Assembly: GCF_039645565.1 (NCBI RefSeq)
Contig: NZ_CP147914.1
Coordinates: forward strand, 927,573-991,572
Origin: Sulfurimonas sp. HSL1-2
Lineage (GTDB): Bacteria > Campylobacterota > Campylobacteria > Campylobacterales > Sulfurimonadaceae
Reading direction: 5' to 3'
Length of the DNA stretch: 64,000 nucleotides
Part shown: positions 24,225-32,415 of the stretch, one piece after another
Numbering within the stretch: position 1 is the first letter of the stretch
Layout: every line of letters starts with the position of its first letter
Program-made: the position numbers and the translations under genes
The notes under the pieces: model-generated
What the model was told of the DNA's origin: nothing
The model's input: the letters and a program-made list of their open reading frames with translations, nothing else
Database searches by the model: none

Positions 24225-24845
24225 ATGGGGCGCAGTGCGGGGTTGGTATGGATTGCGGTGTTTGCCGCGGTCCTGCTCTGGTCCGGGATCGCACCGAAAG
24301 ACCGCCTGACCTGGGGGCTGGAAGTGGCCCCCGCCGTCATCGGCGCCGTCGTGCTGGCGGCAACCTACCGCCGCTTCCCGCTGACGCCGCTGCTCTACTG
24401 GCTGATCCTCGTACACTGCATCATCCTCATGGTCGGCGGCCACTACACCTATGCGGAAGTCCCGTATTTCGACGGCTTTTTGCAGAGCGCACGCAACAAC
24501 TACGACAAGCTCGGCCATTTTGCGCAGGGATTCGTTCCGGCGCTGATCGCGCGGGAAGTGATCGTCCGCCTGGAGGTGATCCGGGGTGAGGGATGGCGCT
24601 TTTTCTTCATTATCGCCTTCTGCCTGGGACTGAGCGCATTTTATGAACTCATCGAATGGTGGGTCGCGCTGCTCAGCGACGAGGCTGCCGATGCCTTCCT
24701 GGGGACGCAGGGCTATATCTGGGATACGCAATCGGATATGGGGTATGCACTCTTCGGCGCGCTCTCTGCGCTGCTGTTCATGCGACGCTGGCACGACCGT
24801 CAGCTGCAGCAATACGTTTTCGGCGGAGGGGTGAAAGGTGGTTGA
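24225..24845 (+). CDS. DUF2238 (YjdF-like) membrane protein
   Basis: A 206-residue protein with about six hydrophobic segments and the DUF2238 signatures NNYDKLGHFAQGFVPA and DTQSDMGYALFGAL with a preceding SAFYELIEWW. It is an inner-membrane protein of unknown function. It starts one base after the PEBP stop and its end overlaps the GGDEF gene by eight bases. Confidence 0.8.
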   Translation: MGRSAGLVWIAVFAAVLLWSGIAPKDRLTWGLEVAPAVIGAVVLAATYRRFPLTPLLYWLILVHCIILMVGGHYTYAEVPYFDGFLQSARNNYDKLGHFAQGFVPALIAREVIVRLEVIRGEGWRFFFIIAFCLGLSAFYELIEWWVALLSDEAADAFLGTQGYIWDTQSDMGYALFGALSALLFMRRWHDRQLQQYVFGGGVKGG

Positions 24846-25773
24846 CAAAGCGCAGCTTCATACGCAGGTTTTCCACTCCCTCAACGAGCAAATCGCGGTG
24901 ATCGACAGCCGTGGGACGATCCTGGAGGTCAACGCCGCCTGGAAGCGCTTCGGAACGGATAACGGCCTGGCGGAGACCTTTGCCTCCGTCGGGTGCAGCT
25001 ATCTCTCGGTGCTGGAGGCTGCAATCCTTTCGGGCGATACGCTGGCCATCGAGGCTTCCGCGGGGATCATGGATGTCGTGAAGGGGCGGCGCAAGGAGTT
25101 CCGGTACGAATACCCCTGCCACAGCCCGGAGAAGAAGCGCTGGTTTATGATGCACGTCTCCCCGCTGTACGGAAGCGATATGACGATGTTCGTGGTCGCG
25201 CATTACGATATCACGCAGCGCTACCTGGCCGAGGAACATGCCGCGTTTCTTTCGCAGCACGATCCGCTGACGGGGTTGGCGAACCGGAGGCGTTTCGGCG
25301 AATTTGTGCAGGAGGCCATCAGGCGCGACGCGCGCAGCGGGCAGTCGGTCACGCTGCTTGAGCTGGACCTGGACAATTTCAAATCCTTCAACGATGCGCT
25401 GGGGCACCCCGCCGGTGACGACTGCCTGATGCAGGTCGCCGCGGTACTCCAGGAACACACTCGCCGACCGGATGACCTGGCGGTGCGTCTGGGCGGGGAC
25501 GAGTTCGCCATTGTCCTGGGCGGGGACAACACCGATGCCCACCGGGAAATCGCCGAGACGATCCGTAGTGAGATCGAGGCGCTGGAGCTGGCATTTGACA
25601 ACGGCAAAAGAAGCGTCACGGCGAGCATCGGGGGCGTTGCATCATATCCGGCGCCGGACGAGCGGGTCGAAACCCTGTTGGCAGCGGCCGACCGGATGCT
25701 CTACCGGGCCAAAACACAGGGGCGGAACCGGGTCGTCTTCGAACGGCTGCCGCAATGGCATGCCGACAGCTGA
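24838..25773 (+). CDS. PAS-GGDEF diguanylate cyclase
   Basis: The 311-residue protein has an N-terminal PAS domain (about residues 10-130; LNEQIAVIDSRGTILEVNAAW) and a C-terminal GGDEF domain with the intact active-site motif LGGDEFAIVLGG near residue 222 and the opening DPLTGLANRRRF. It should make cyclic di-GMP from GTP. No RxxD inhibitory site is obvious before the GGDEF motif. There are no membrane segments, so the PAS domain senses a cytosolic signal. The start is a GTG inside the end of the previous gene. Confidence 0.9.
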   Translation: MVDKAQLHTQVFHSLNEQIAVIDSRGTILEVNAAWKRFGTDNGLAETFASVGCSYLSVLEAAILSGDTLAIEASAGIMDVVKGRRKEFRYEYPCHSPEKKRWFMMHVSPLYGSDMTMFVVAHYDITQRYLAEEHAAFLSQHDPLTGLANRRRFGEFVQEAIRRDARSGQSVTLLELDLDNFKSFNDALGHPAGDDCLMQVAAVLQEHTRRPDDLAVRLGGDEFAIVLGGDNTDAHREIAETIRSEIEALELAFDNGKRSVTASIGGVASYPAPDERVETLLAAADRMLYRAKTQGRNRVVFERLPQWHADS

Positions 25774-25798
25774 TACGTTTTTGCAACGCTTCATGCGC

Positions 25799-25804
25799 TA
25801 TAAT
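25799..25804 (+). promoter_or_regulatory. Putative -10 box seven bases before the 25811 ATG
   Basis: GCTATAATGGC. Transcription would begin at or next to the A of ATG 25811, so either the mRNA is leaderless or translation starts at 25844. Confidence 0.5.
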
Positions 25805-25810
25805 GGCGCT

Positions 25811-26167
25811 ATGAAAATGCTCCATTTCGAAGAGACACGCACCATGTTCAAACCCATCATCGACCGCCTCAACGCCAAAGGACTCATCTATAAAAAACTG
25901 GATGAAGTGCCGCCCAAAGCGCTGGGGATACGTAACAAGATCCGTCTCTTCAACGCCACGGACCGCCAGGGGTATTACACCGCGATCTTTGTAGTCGCCC
26001 AGAAGAGCCGGGTCGTGATGAAAGATGTCGAGAAGTTCGAAATGATCCTGCGCAAGCTGGAACTCTACGTCGACCATGCCTTCAAACAGCGGGTTCTGAT
26101 GCTCGACGCACCGCTCTGCTCCAAAGCCGAAGCCGCCTTCAAGCAGCAGGGGTGGAAGCTTATCTGA
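25811..26167 (+). CDS. Conserved-looking hypothetical protein upstream of coaX
   Basis: A 118-residue basic protein rich in alternating charged residues (e.g. KLDEVPPKALGIRNKIRLF), without membrane segments. A strong -10 box ends seven bases before this ATG, so this start would be leaderless. The in-frame ATG at 25844 (MFKPIIDRLN), with a weak GAGA upstream, is an equally good start and gives 107 residues. It overlaps coaX by one base (TGATG). The function is unknown; the position suggests co-expression with coaX-hisG. Confidence 0.6.
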   Translation: MKMLHFEETRTMFKPIIDRLNAKGLIYKKLDEVPPKALGIRNKIRLFNATDRQGYYTAIFVVAQKSRVVMKDVEKFEMILRKLELYVDHAFKQRVLMLDAPLCSKAEAAFKQQGWKLI

Positions 26168-26790
26168 TGCTGCTGTGCGACATCGGCAACACCTCTTTGC
26201 ATTTTTACGACGAAGAAAGCGGGCGTGACTATAGAGAACCGGCCGCCACGTTTGACCCCGCCGAAGTGACCGTTCCCGTCTATTACATCAACGTCAATGC
26301 CGCGTTGCAGCCCCGCCTCGATAGCCTGGAAAACTGGACCGACCTGCGCCCCTTCATTGCGTGGGAGGATTACTATGCGACGATGGGCATCGACCGCGTC
26401 GCGGCCTGCGAAGCGGTGGAAGAGGGGGTCATCGTCGATGCGGGCAGTGCCATCACCGTGGACGTCGTACGCGGCGGCCGTTTCGAGGGGGGATTCATCT
26501 ACCCGGGCGTTTCGGCGCTTTCTGAGACCTACCGCCGCATCTCCCCGCGCCTGGACAGCTCATTCAATTTTGATATGCAATTGGATAAAATGCCGAAAAA
26601 TACGAAAGATGCGATCAGTTACGGCGCACTGGGGCTGCTGGCCCGCGAAGTGCGCGCATACGGTCTGCCGGTCTACCTCACCGGCGGGAACGCATTGGAG
26701 CTCATGCCGCTGTTCGGCGCGCCGAACCATGAACCGCTGCTGCTGTTTTCGGGCATGAAAAAGATCATTCAAAAGGCTGGACTATGTTGA
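26167..26790 (+). CDS. coaX: Type III pantothenate kinase
   Basis: The 207-residue product has the ASKHA-type motifs of CoaX: MLLCDIGNTSLHF at the N-terminus, VDAGSAITVDVV in the middle, then GGFIYPGVSALSETYRR and the C-terminal VYLTGGNA. It phosphorylates pantothenate in the first step of CoA synthesis; coaD at 53677 performs a later step. It is shorter than many homologues (about 240-260) but keeps the motifs. The ATG at 26167 overlaps the previous stop. Confidence 0.88.
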   Translation: MLLCDIGNTSLHFYDEESGRDYREPAATFDPAEVTVPVYYINVNAALQPRLDSLENWTDLRPFIAWEDYYATMGIDRVAACEAVEEGVIVDAGSAITVDVVRGGRFEGGFIYPGVSALSETYRRISPRLDSSFNFDMQLDKMPKNTKDAISYGALGLLAREVRAYGLPVYLTGGNALELMPLFGAPNHEPLLLFSGMKKIIQKAGLC

Positions 26791-27401
26791 CCGTCGCGCT
26801 GCCCAAGGGCAGAATCGCCAAAGAGACCCTCGAGATTTTCGAGACGATTTTCGGAGAGAAGTTCGCCTTCGATGACCGCAAGCTGATTCTCGATACGCCG
26901 AACTTCCGTTTCCTGCTGGTACGCAACCAGGATGTGGCGACGTATGTCTACCACCAGGCCGCCGATATCGGCGTCGTGGGGCTCGATACGCTTGAAGAGC
27001 AGGGGCTCGATGTCATCCGCCTGCTGGACCTCGGGCGCGGCTACTGCCGGGTCGCCATCGGCATGAAACAGGGCGAAAAGCTCGACCTCACCAAGCCCGA
27101 GATCAAAGTCGCGACCAAGATGGTCAACATCACCAAGCGCTACTTCGCCGAACGCGCCGTTGCCGCCGATGTCATCAAACTCTACGGCTCCATCGAACTG
27201 GCCCCGCTGGTCGGGCTGGCGGATATGATCGTCGATATCGTCGAAACGGGAACGACGATGAAGCAGAACGGCCTGGAGGTCGTCGAGGAGATCATGGAGT
27301 CGACGACGCATCTGATCGCGAACAAGAACAGCTACTTCGAGAAAAAAGCGGAGATCCTCGACATCTACGAGAAGATCAACAAGGTGATCAGTGAGTCTTG
27401 A
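26784..27401 (+). CDS. hisG: ATP phosphoribosyltransferase, short form
   Basis: A 205-residue protein with HisG motifs: VALPKGRIAKETLEIF, DIGVVGLDTLEEQG and the PRPP-binding DMIVDIVETGTTMKQNGL. It catalyses the first step of histidine synthesis. The length marks the short form, which lacks the regulatory C-terminal domain and normally needs HisZ; no hisZ is in the window. It overlaps coaX by seven bases and the methyltransferase gene by 11. Confidence 0.93.
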   Translation: MLTVALPKGRIAKETLEIFETIFGEKFAFDDRKLILDTPNFRFLLVRNQDVATYVYHQAADIGVVGLDTLEEQGLDVIRLLDLGRGYCRVAIGMKQGEKLDLTKPEIKVATKMVNITKRYFAERAVAADVIKLYGSIELAPLVGLADMIVDIVETGTTMKQNGLEVVEEIMESTTHLIANKNSYFEKKAEILDIYEKINKVISES

Positions 27402-28071
27402 CCTCTACGCGAAAGCGGAACACCTGCTCGGCATTGAGGAGTCGACCGAGCGGCTGCACGATCTCTATATTCAGACCCTGAAAAACTACCCGGTCAAAAC
27501 ACTGCTCGACATCGGCTGCGGCCGGGGCTTCCTGATGGAAAAAGCGCAGGAGCTCGGCATGGTCTGCACCGGCATCGACCAGAGTGCGGTGATGGTCGAG
27601 GCCGCGGCGGCCAAAGGATTGACGGCCGCAAAAAAAGGGATCTGCGAAGTCGAGGGGAGCTACGACGCGGCGGTGGCCGTTTTTGACGTGCTCAACTTCC
27701 TCGACAAGGACGGACTCTTCATCTTTTTGCAGTGCGTGGCGCAGCGGCTCAACCCCGGCGGGATCTTCATTGCCGACATCAACACCCTGCACGGCTTCAC
27801 GGATGTCGCCGAGGGGACGATGACCAACGAGGATGAAAACCATTTCCTGGCCGTCGATGCCTATTTCGAATCCGAAGAACTGCACACCGAATTCACCCTC
27901 TTTACGAAAACGTCGCCGGAGTGCTACATGAAGGAGCAGTCGGAGATCGTGCAGTGGTTCCACCCGCTCAAACGTTTCCGCAACGTGCCGAACCTCAAAC
28001 TGACCCACTATAAAAATATCTCGCTTTACGACACGAACGACAAAATGCTGCTGGTGTTTCAGGCGGTCTGA
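27391..28071 (+). CDS. Class I SAM-dependent methyltransferase
   Basis: A 226-residue protein with the SAM-binding motif LLDIGCGRGFLMEKA (about residues 37-51) and the following GIDQSAVMVEAA and YDAAVAVFDVLNFL. It belongs to the Rossmann-fold class I methyltransferases; the substrate is unknown. The GTG start overlaps hisG. Association with hisG is probably positional rather than functional. Confidence 0.82.
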   Translation: MSLDLYAKAEHLLGIEESTERLHDLYIQTLKNYPVKTLLDIGCGRGFLMEKAQELGMVCTGIDQSAVMVEAAAAKGLTAAKKGICEVEGSYDAAVAVFDVLNFLDKDGLFIFLQCVAQRLNPGGIFIADINTLHGFTDVAEGTMTNEDENHFLAVDAYFESEELHTEFTLFTKTSPECYMKEQSEIVQWFHPLKRFRNVPNLKLTHYKNISLYDTNDKMLLVFQAV

Positions 28072-28103
28072 ATCCCCCCTGCGTGAAAACGGCGCCGTAA
28101 TGT

Positions 28104-28109
28104 TATACT
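28104..28109 (+). promoter_or_regulatory. Putative -10 box seven bases before the 28116 ATG
   Basis: TGTTATACTC lies directly before the gene. It would give a leaderless mRNA for the ATG at 28116, for which no ribosome binding site is visible. Confidence 0.45.
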
Positions 28110-28115
28110 CTTGGC

Positions 28116-29312
28116 ATGAAAATGCCGGGGCACGTTAACCTTTTTCTGTTTCTCATCGTGGCGCTGTTCCTGTCTGCAGAGGAGGAGCCGTCCTCTTTTC
28201 CATCCGTCTTCGACGCCCCTGTTCCCGAATGCGACTGCAGCGCCCTCGTCAATGAAGTCAATGTCCACAGGGCGATCAGCATCTATGAGTGGCAGACGCG
28301 CCTGGATGAGAAAAAGGGGTGGCTGGAGAGCGGCATGGAGTATGTTGACGCGTTCCATGCGGATGTGACCCAGAAGGTGCATGTGCTCTCGGCCAATGCA
28401 GATGTGCAGATTCTCAGCTGGAGCGGCGGCGAAACGAAAAAAAAGCGCCATAGAGTCCCCCGGGACGGTAATGCCAGTGAAGGGATCTCGGGCTACTTCA
28501 ACCGGCTCTTTCATGATGACACTTTCCTCTACAGCAATGAAGGAAGCTATCTCATATTGCGCGCAGGGGTTGAGTACAACGAGAAGGCGGGCGAATCGTT
28601 TCTCAATAATGTCCGGTTCGCGATGAAACTGCCCCGCACCCAGGACCGGCTGCAGATCTTTATCGGGGACCCTTTGGCGGACAAGGACAAAGATGTCGTC
28701 TCCGAAAACGGGCAGATCGATGAGACGACCGGGGTGGGGGCGCGCTACTACATCCCGGATGCCGTCAAGAATCTGAAATCAAGCGTTTCCATCGGTTTCC
28801 GGGGAATGACCAACCCTTTCACGCAGTGGCGCGTCGAATATCCCATGAACTTTTATGACTGGCTCATTCGGCCGGTACAGTATGTGGACTACTCCGTCAA
28901 ACGAAAGTTTTACGAAGAGAGCGACCTCTATTTCGACCGGCGAATCTCACGAGAAGAGATGGTGCGTCTGCAGCTGCAGCGCTCCACCGAGACCGACAAG
29001 GTCGGCATGGGGTATATGGGGGCGATCTCCTACTTCAAGACCCGGCGCTTCGGCGCGGGGTTCCGGACCTATGTGTCCGCATCGGGGCGTACCGAGGTCG
29101 ATGCTGTCCAGAGCAGTGACACGAACAGCACCGCCGCCCAGATGACACCGGGCATTTACCGGTACAGCGTCGGCGTCGGCTGGAAACAGTCGTTCCTGCG
29201 GTCATGGCTCTTTTATGAGATCAACCCCCGGATCGATTATGACATGCAGTACAACTGGGGACCGAACTACGTCTGCCGGTTCTGGCTGGAGATCTATTTC
29301 GGCGATACCTGA
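28116..29312 (+). CDS. Exported protein of unknown function, possibly outer-membrane
   Basis: The 398-residue product has a signal peptide (about residues 1-21) and a CDC motif early in the mature part. The second half is beta-rich with alternating aromatic strands, ending FWLEIYFGDT, which fits a beta-barrel or an outer-membrane-associated protein. There is no family I recognise. The translation start lacks a ribosome binding site and lies seven bases after a -10 box. Its end overlaps the convergent ferritin-like gene by 19 bases. Confidence 0.6.
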   Translation: MKMPGHVNLFLFLIVALFLSAEEEPSSFPSVFDAPVPECDCSALVNEVNVHRAISIYEWQTRLDEKKGWLESGMEYVDAFHADVTQKVHVLSANADVQILSWSGGETKKKRHRVPRDGNASEGISGYFNRLFHDDTFLYSNEGSYLILRAGVEYNEKAGESFLNNVRFAMKLPRTQDRLQIFIGDPLADKDKDVVSENGQIDETTGVGARYYIPDAVKNLKSSVSIGFRGMTNPFTQWRVEYPMNFYDWLIRPVQYVDYSVKRKFYEESDLYFDRRISREEMVRLQLQRSTETDKVGMGYMGAISYFKTRRFGAGFRTYVSASGRTEVDAVQSSDTNSTAAQMTPGIYRYSVGVGWKQSFLRSWLFYEINPRIDYDMQYNWGPNYVCRFWLEIYFGDT

Positions 29313-30124
29313 GCCAGCAGTTTTTTCATCAGTTCGATATGGTAGCTCTCCTGGAAGTTGATGAAATCGAAGAAGGCGGAGAGCTCCTCGTCCCTGACCG
29401 CTTCGGCGAGGGAACGGCACTGCTCCTTGGCATTCTCCTCTTCACTGATGCCGTTTCGGATAAACGCCTCGATGTCGGTGATCTTGTAGGTCTGCTCATG
29501 CAGGGGACGGGGCAGGGCAAGGATCCCCATCTTCGCCATCATGTTCCCGAACGATTTAAGATGGAACTGGGACTCGTCGATGAGGTCCTGGTAGATGTCG
29601 CGCTCCAGAAGATCACGGCTTTCATTCTGCATATAGGCGTAAATGAGGATCAGTTCGTACTCTTTATAGGACTCCTCGAACAGGAAAAGGGTGAGGGCAT
29701 CGGTCTGAGCGGTATCAAGCGTTTTGCCCGGCAGGGTACGGTGGCGGTCGAAGGCCGTAATAGGCGCATTGCTGTCGGGACGCGCACGCAGTGTCTCCAG
29801 CCTGGCGATGAGGTACTGGTCGTCGGTGATCATCCGTGCCGAGAGCGCCGAATCGGGATAGGCGGCCATGGTCGCTTTGACGGCCGCGCCCAGGGCGTGC
29901 AGGGCTTCGGCATTGTCGGCTGGGCGACCCAGATCGATGTCGCGGTCATAGGTGTAGGCGGTACCGTTCTCTGCCAGTTCCCGTGCGATCCAGCGCAGAT
30001 GCCTGAAGGCGATCTGGGCGTGGTCGTAGAGCTCGGATTTGACCGCTTCGTCTTCAATCATGAAGGAGGTGAAAAGCACGTTGAGCCAGAGGGCGTGTTT
30101 GCGTTCGAAGATCGCCGGGGTCAT
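29294..30124 (-). CDS. Ferritin-like four-helix protein
   Basis: A 276-residue helical protein with features of a ferritin-like diiron fold: Glu/His-rich helices around EDEAVKSELYDHAQIAFRHL, LFLFEESYKEYELILIYAYM, DLIDESQFHLKSFGNMM and FINFQESYHIELMKKL. Iron binding is likely. It overlaps the NifU-like gene upstream by four bases, which suggests a joint role in iron or Fe-S handling. A specific enzyme activity cannot be assigned. Confidence 0.6.
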   Translation of the reverse strand: MTPAIFERKHALWLNVLFTSFMIEDEAVKSELYDHAQIAFRHLRWIARELAENGTAYTYDRDIDLGRPADNAEALHALGAAVKATMAAYPDSALSARMITDDQYLIARLETLRARPDSNAPITAFDRHRTLPGKTLDTAQTDALTLFLFEESYKEYELILIYAYMQNESRDLLERDIYQDLIDESQFHLKSFGNMMAKMGILALPRPLHEQTYKITDIEAFIRNGISEEENAKEQCRSLAEAVRDEELSAFFDFINFQESYHIELMKKLLAQVSPK

Positions 30125-30552
30125 TCTTCTTCCTCCGTCGCACAGCTGCTGGCGATGGGGAGTTTGTGAAGCTCCTCTTCTCCCCCGGCCGCACGGTGGG
30201 CGAGGTTCTGCAGGGCGGCTTTGAACGCGGTGAGCACGAGCTCGGAGCAGGCCCGCTGTTTTTCGGGGGCCCCGGCGACCTGTTGCTCCATGCTGTGCAT
30301 GATACGGATCGCTTCGTCGACGCTCGCGCCCTTGACCATTTCGGTGAAGACGGAACCGAGCACGACGGTGTCCTGGCAGCCGTTGGTCGCGAAGGCGATC
30401 TCGCCGACGGCTTTGGGATCCTGCCCGAGGTAGAGGATGACGTACTCGCCGCTGCGGTCATCATAGCCGAGGCCGACCCCGCCGGGTGCCTCCAGTTTGC
30501 CGTAGTTTTTCGGCTGCATCATATGTTCGATAATCTCTTCGCTGAGTTCCAT
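30121..30552 (-). CDS. NifU/IscU-like Fe-S scaffold homologue with altered ligands
   Basis: A 143-residue protein aligning with the IscU/NifU N-domain: ELSEEIIEHMMQPKNYG at the start, FATNGCQDTVVLGSVFTEMV in the middle and KQRACSELVLTAF later. Two of the three scaffold cysteines are kept (C59, C102). The first (in the usual A-C-G-D motif) is Ser34 (DDRSGEYV), and the His before the third Cys is Ala. It is therefore probably not a standard scaffold; a specialised carrier or regulator is possible. It is coupled to the ferritin-like gene. Confidence 0.7.
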   Translation of the reverse strand: MELSEEIIEHMMQPKNYGKLEAPGGVGLGYDDRSGEYVILYLGQDPKAVGEIAFATNGCQDTVVLGSVFTEMVKGASVDEAIRIMHSMEQQVAGAPEKQRACSELVLTAFKAALQNLAHRAAGGEEELHKLPIASSCATEEEE

Positions 30553-30698
30553 CCGCGCCCCCTGTGTACACTTCTTGTGCTATTATTCTAACCTTAAATA
30601 CTTAGAGGGAGCGCCGTGCAGGTCGCTTCTGCCAAGGAGATGCCCTGAGCCGCCGCAAACCCGTCCAAGACAACGGTTTTACTGCCAAAGATTTTCTG

Positions 30699-32405
30699 GT
30701 GACGACCCCCGAGGAGATGCAACGCCGCGGATGGGAACAGCTGGACGTCATCCTGGTCAGCGGGGATGCCTATATCGACTCGCCCTTTATCGGCGTGGCG
30801 ATGGTGGGGCGTATCCTGGAGCGCGAGGGGTACCGGGTCGGGATCATCGGCCAGCCCGACATTGAAAGCGGCGACGACATCGCGCGTCTCGGCGAGCCCA
30901 GGCTCTTCTGGGGCGTGAGCGGCGGCAGCGTCGACTCGATGGTTTCCAACTACACCGCGACGAAGAAGTTCCGCAACAGCGACGATTACACTCCCGGCGG
31001 CAAAAACGACAGGCGTCCCGACCGCGCGACCCTGGTCTATACGAACCTGATCCGCCGCCATTTCAAAAACACGGCCCCGATCGTCCTTGGGGGCATCGAA
31101 GCAAGCCTGCGCCGCATCACGCACTACGATTACTGGAGCAACAAGCTGCGCAAACCGATTCTCTTTGATGCCAAAGCGGATTACCTGATCTACGGGATGG
31201 GGGAGATCGCGCTGCTGGACCTGGTCCACACCCTGGAAAAGGGGGAAGAGCCGATGAAGGTGCGCGGGGTCTGCTACGTTTCCAAAACGCCGGAGCCCGA
31301 TTACATTCAGCTCCCCTCCCACGCCGAGTGTCTGAAGGAGAAGGAACGCTATATCGATATGTTCCAGTACTTCTACGACAACAACGATCCCATCTCCGCC
31401 AAAGGGCTCTGCGAGGAGGTCGACGGGCGTTACCTGATCCAGAACCCGCCCTGCGACTACCTCAGCGAGCCTGAGATGGACGGCCTCTCCGCCATGCCTT
31501 TTACGCGGGAACTGCACCCCTTTCACCGGAAAGCGGGGGAGGTGAAGTGCCTCGAGACGATCAAGTTCTCCATCATGACGCACCAGGGGTGCTGGGGCGA
31601 ATGCAACTTCTGCGCCATCGGCGTGCACCAGGGACGCACCATCCGCACCCGTTCGGAAGCCTCCATCGTCGGCGAGGCGAAGGCCTTCACCGAGTACAAG
31701 GATTTCAAAGGGATCATCTCCGATGTCGGCGGGCCGACGGCGAATATGTACGGCTACGAGTGCAACAAGAAGCTCAAACTCGGCACCTGCGACCACCAGC
31801 GCTGTGTCGATTCGCGCCACCTCTGCTCGTCGATGAAGGTGGACCACTCCCGCAACATCAATCTGCTGCGCCAGGTGCGGGAAGTGCCGGGGATCAAAAA
31901 GGCTTTTGTCGCTTCGGGGATCCGCTACGACCTGATCAACGAGGACAAACGTTACGGCTATGACTACCTCAAGGAGCTCGTCCGCCACCATATTTCCGGG
32001 CAGATGAAAGTGGCACCGGAGCACACCCAGCAGCATGTTCTGGACCTCATGGGCAAGCCGGGAAAACAGACGCTGATCGATTTTAAAAAGCTTTATGATA
32101 AACTTAACGCAGATGAGGGGAAAAAGCAGTTTTTAACGTACTATCTTATTGCGGCACATCCTGGCTGTACGGAAGCGGACATGCATGAGCTGAAACGCTT
32201 TACGTCCGAAGAGCTCAAGATGAATCCGGAACAGGCACAGGTGTTTACGCCGACGCCGGGGACGTGGTCGTCGGTGATGTATTACACGGAGCTGGATCCG
32301 GTAACGCGCAAACGTATCTTTGTTGAGAAAGATACGCGCCGCAAAGAGAAGCAAAAAGAGATAGTCGTCAAAAAACAGCAGTTTAGGAGCGGTTTCGCCA
32401 GTTAA
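30699..32405 (+). CDS. YgiQ-family radical SAM protein
   Basis: The 568-residue protein has the YgiQ N-terminal domain (LDVILVSGDAYIDSPFIGVAM), the radical SAM cluster motif C-x3-C-x2-C in GCWGECNFCAIGVHQGR, and the C-terminal TPTPGTWSSVMYYT block typical of the family. The reaction is unknown. The annotated start is a GTG. The frame is open further upstream and a CTG at 30645 has AAGGAG five bases before it and would add SRRKPVQDNGFTAKDFL, resembling usual YgiQ starts, so the true N-terminus may be 18 residues longer. Confidence 0.88.
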   Translation: MTTPEEMQRRGWEQLDVILVSGDAYIDSPFIGVAMVGRILEREGYRVGIIGQPDIESGDDIARLGEPRLFWGVSGGSVDSMVSNYTATKKFRNSDDYTPGGKNDRRPDRATLVYTNLIRRHFKNTAPIVLGGIEASLRRITHYDYWSNKLRKPILFDAKADYLIYGMGEIALLDLVHTLEKGEEPMKVRGVCYVSKTPEPDYIQLPSHAECLKEKERYIDMFQYFYDNNDPISAKGLCEEVDGRYLIQNPPCDYLSEPEMDGLSAMPFTRELHPFHRKAGEVKCLETIKFSIMTHQGCWGECNFCAIGVHQGRTIRTRSEASIVGEAKAFTEYKDFKGIISDVGGPTANMYGYECNKKLKLGTCDHQRCVDSRHLCSSMKVDHSRNINLLRQVREVPGIKKAFVASGIRYDLINEDKRYGYDYLKELVRHHISGQMKVAPEHTQQHVLDLMGKPGKQTLIDFKKLYDKLNADEGKKQFLTYYLIAAHPGCTEADMHELKRFTSEELKMNPEQAQVFTPTPGTWSSVMYYTELDPVTRKRIFVEKDTRRKEKQKEIVVKKQQFRSGFAS

Positions 32406-32415
32406 AGGAGTCCAA

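Noticed and set aside
30594-32036. 480-residue minus-strand frame opposite YgiQ
   Set aside because: Antisense shadow with no recognisable domain.
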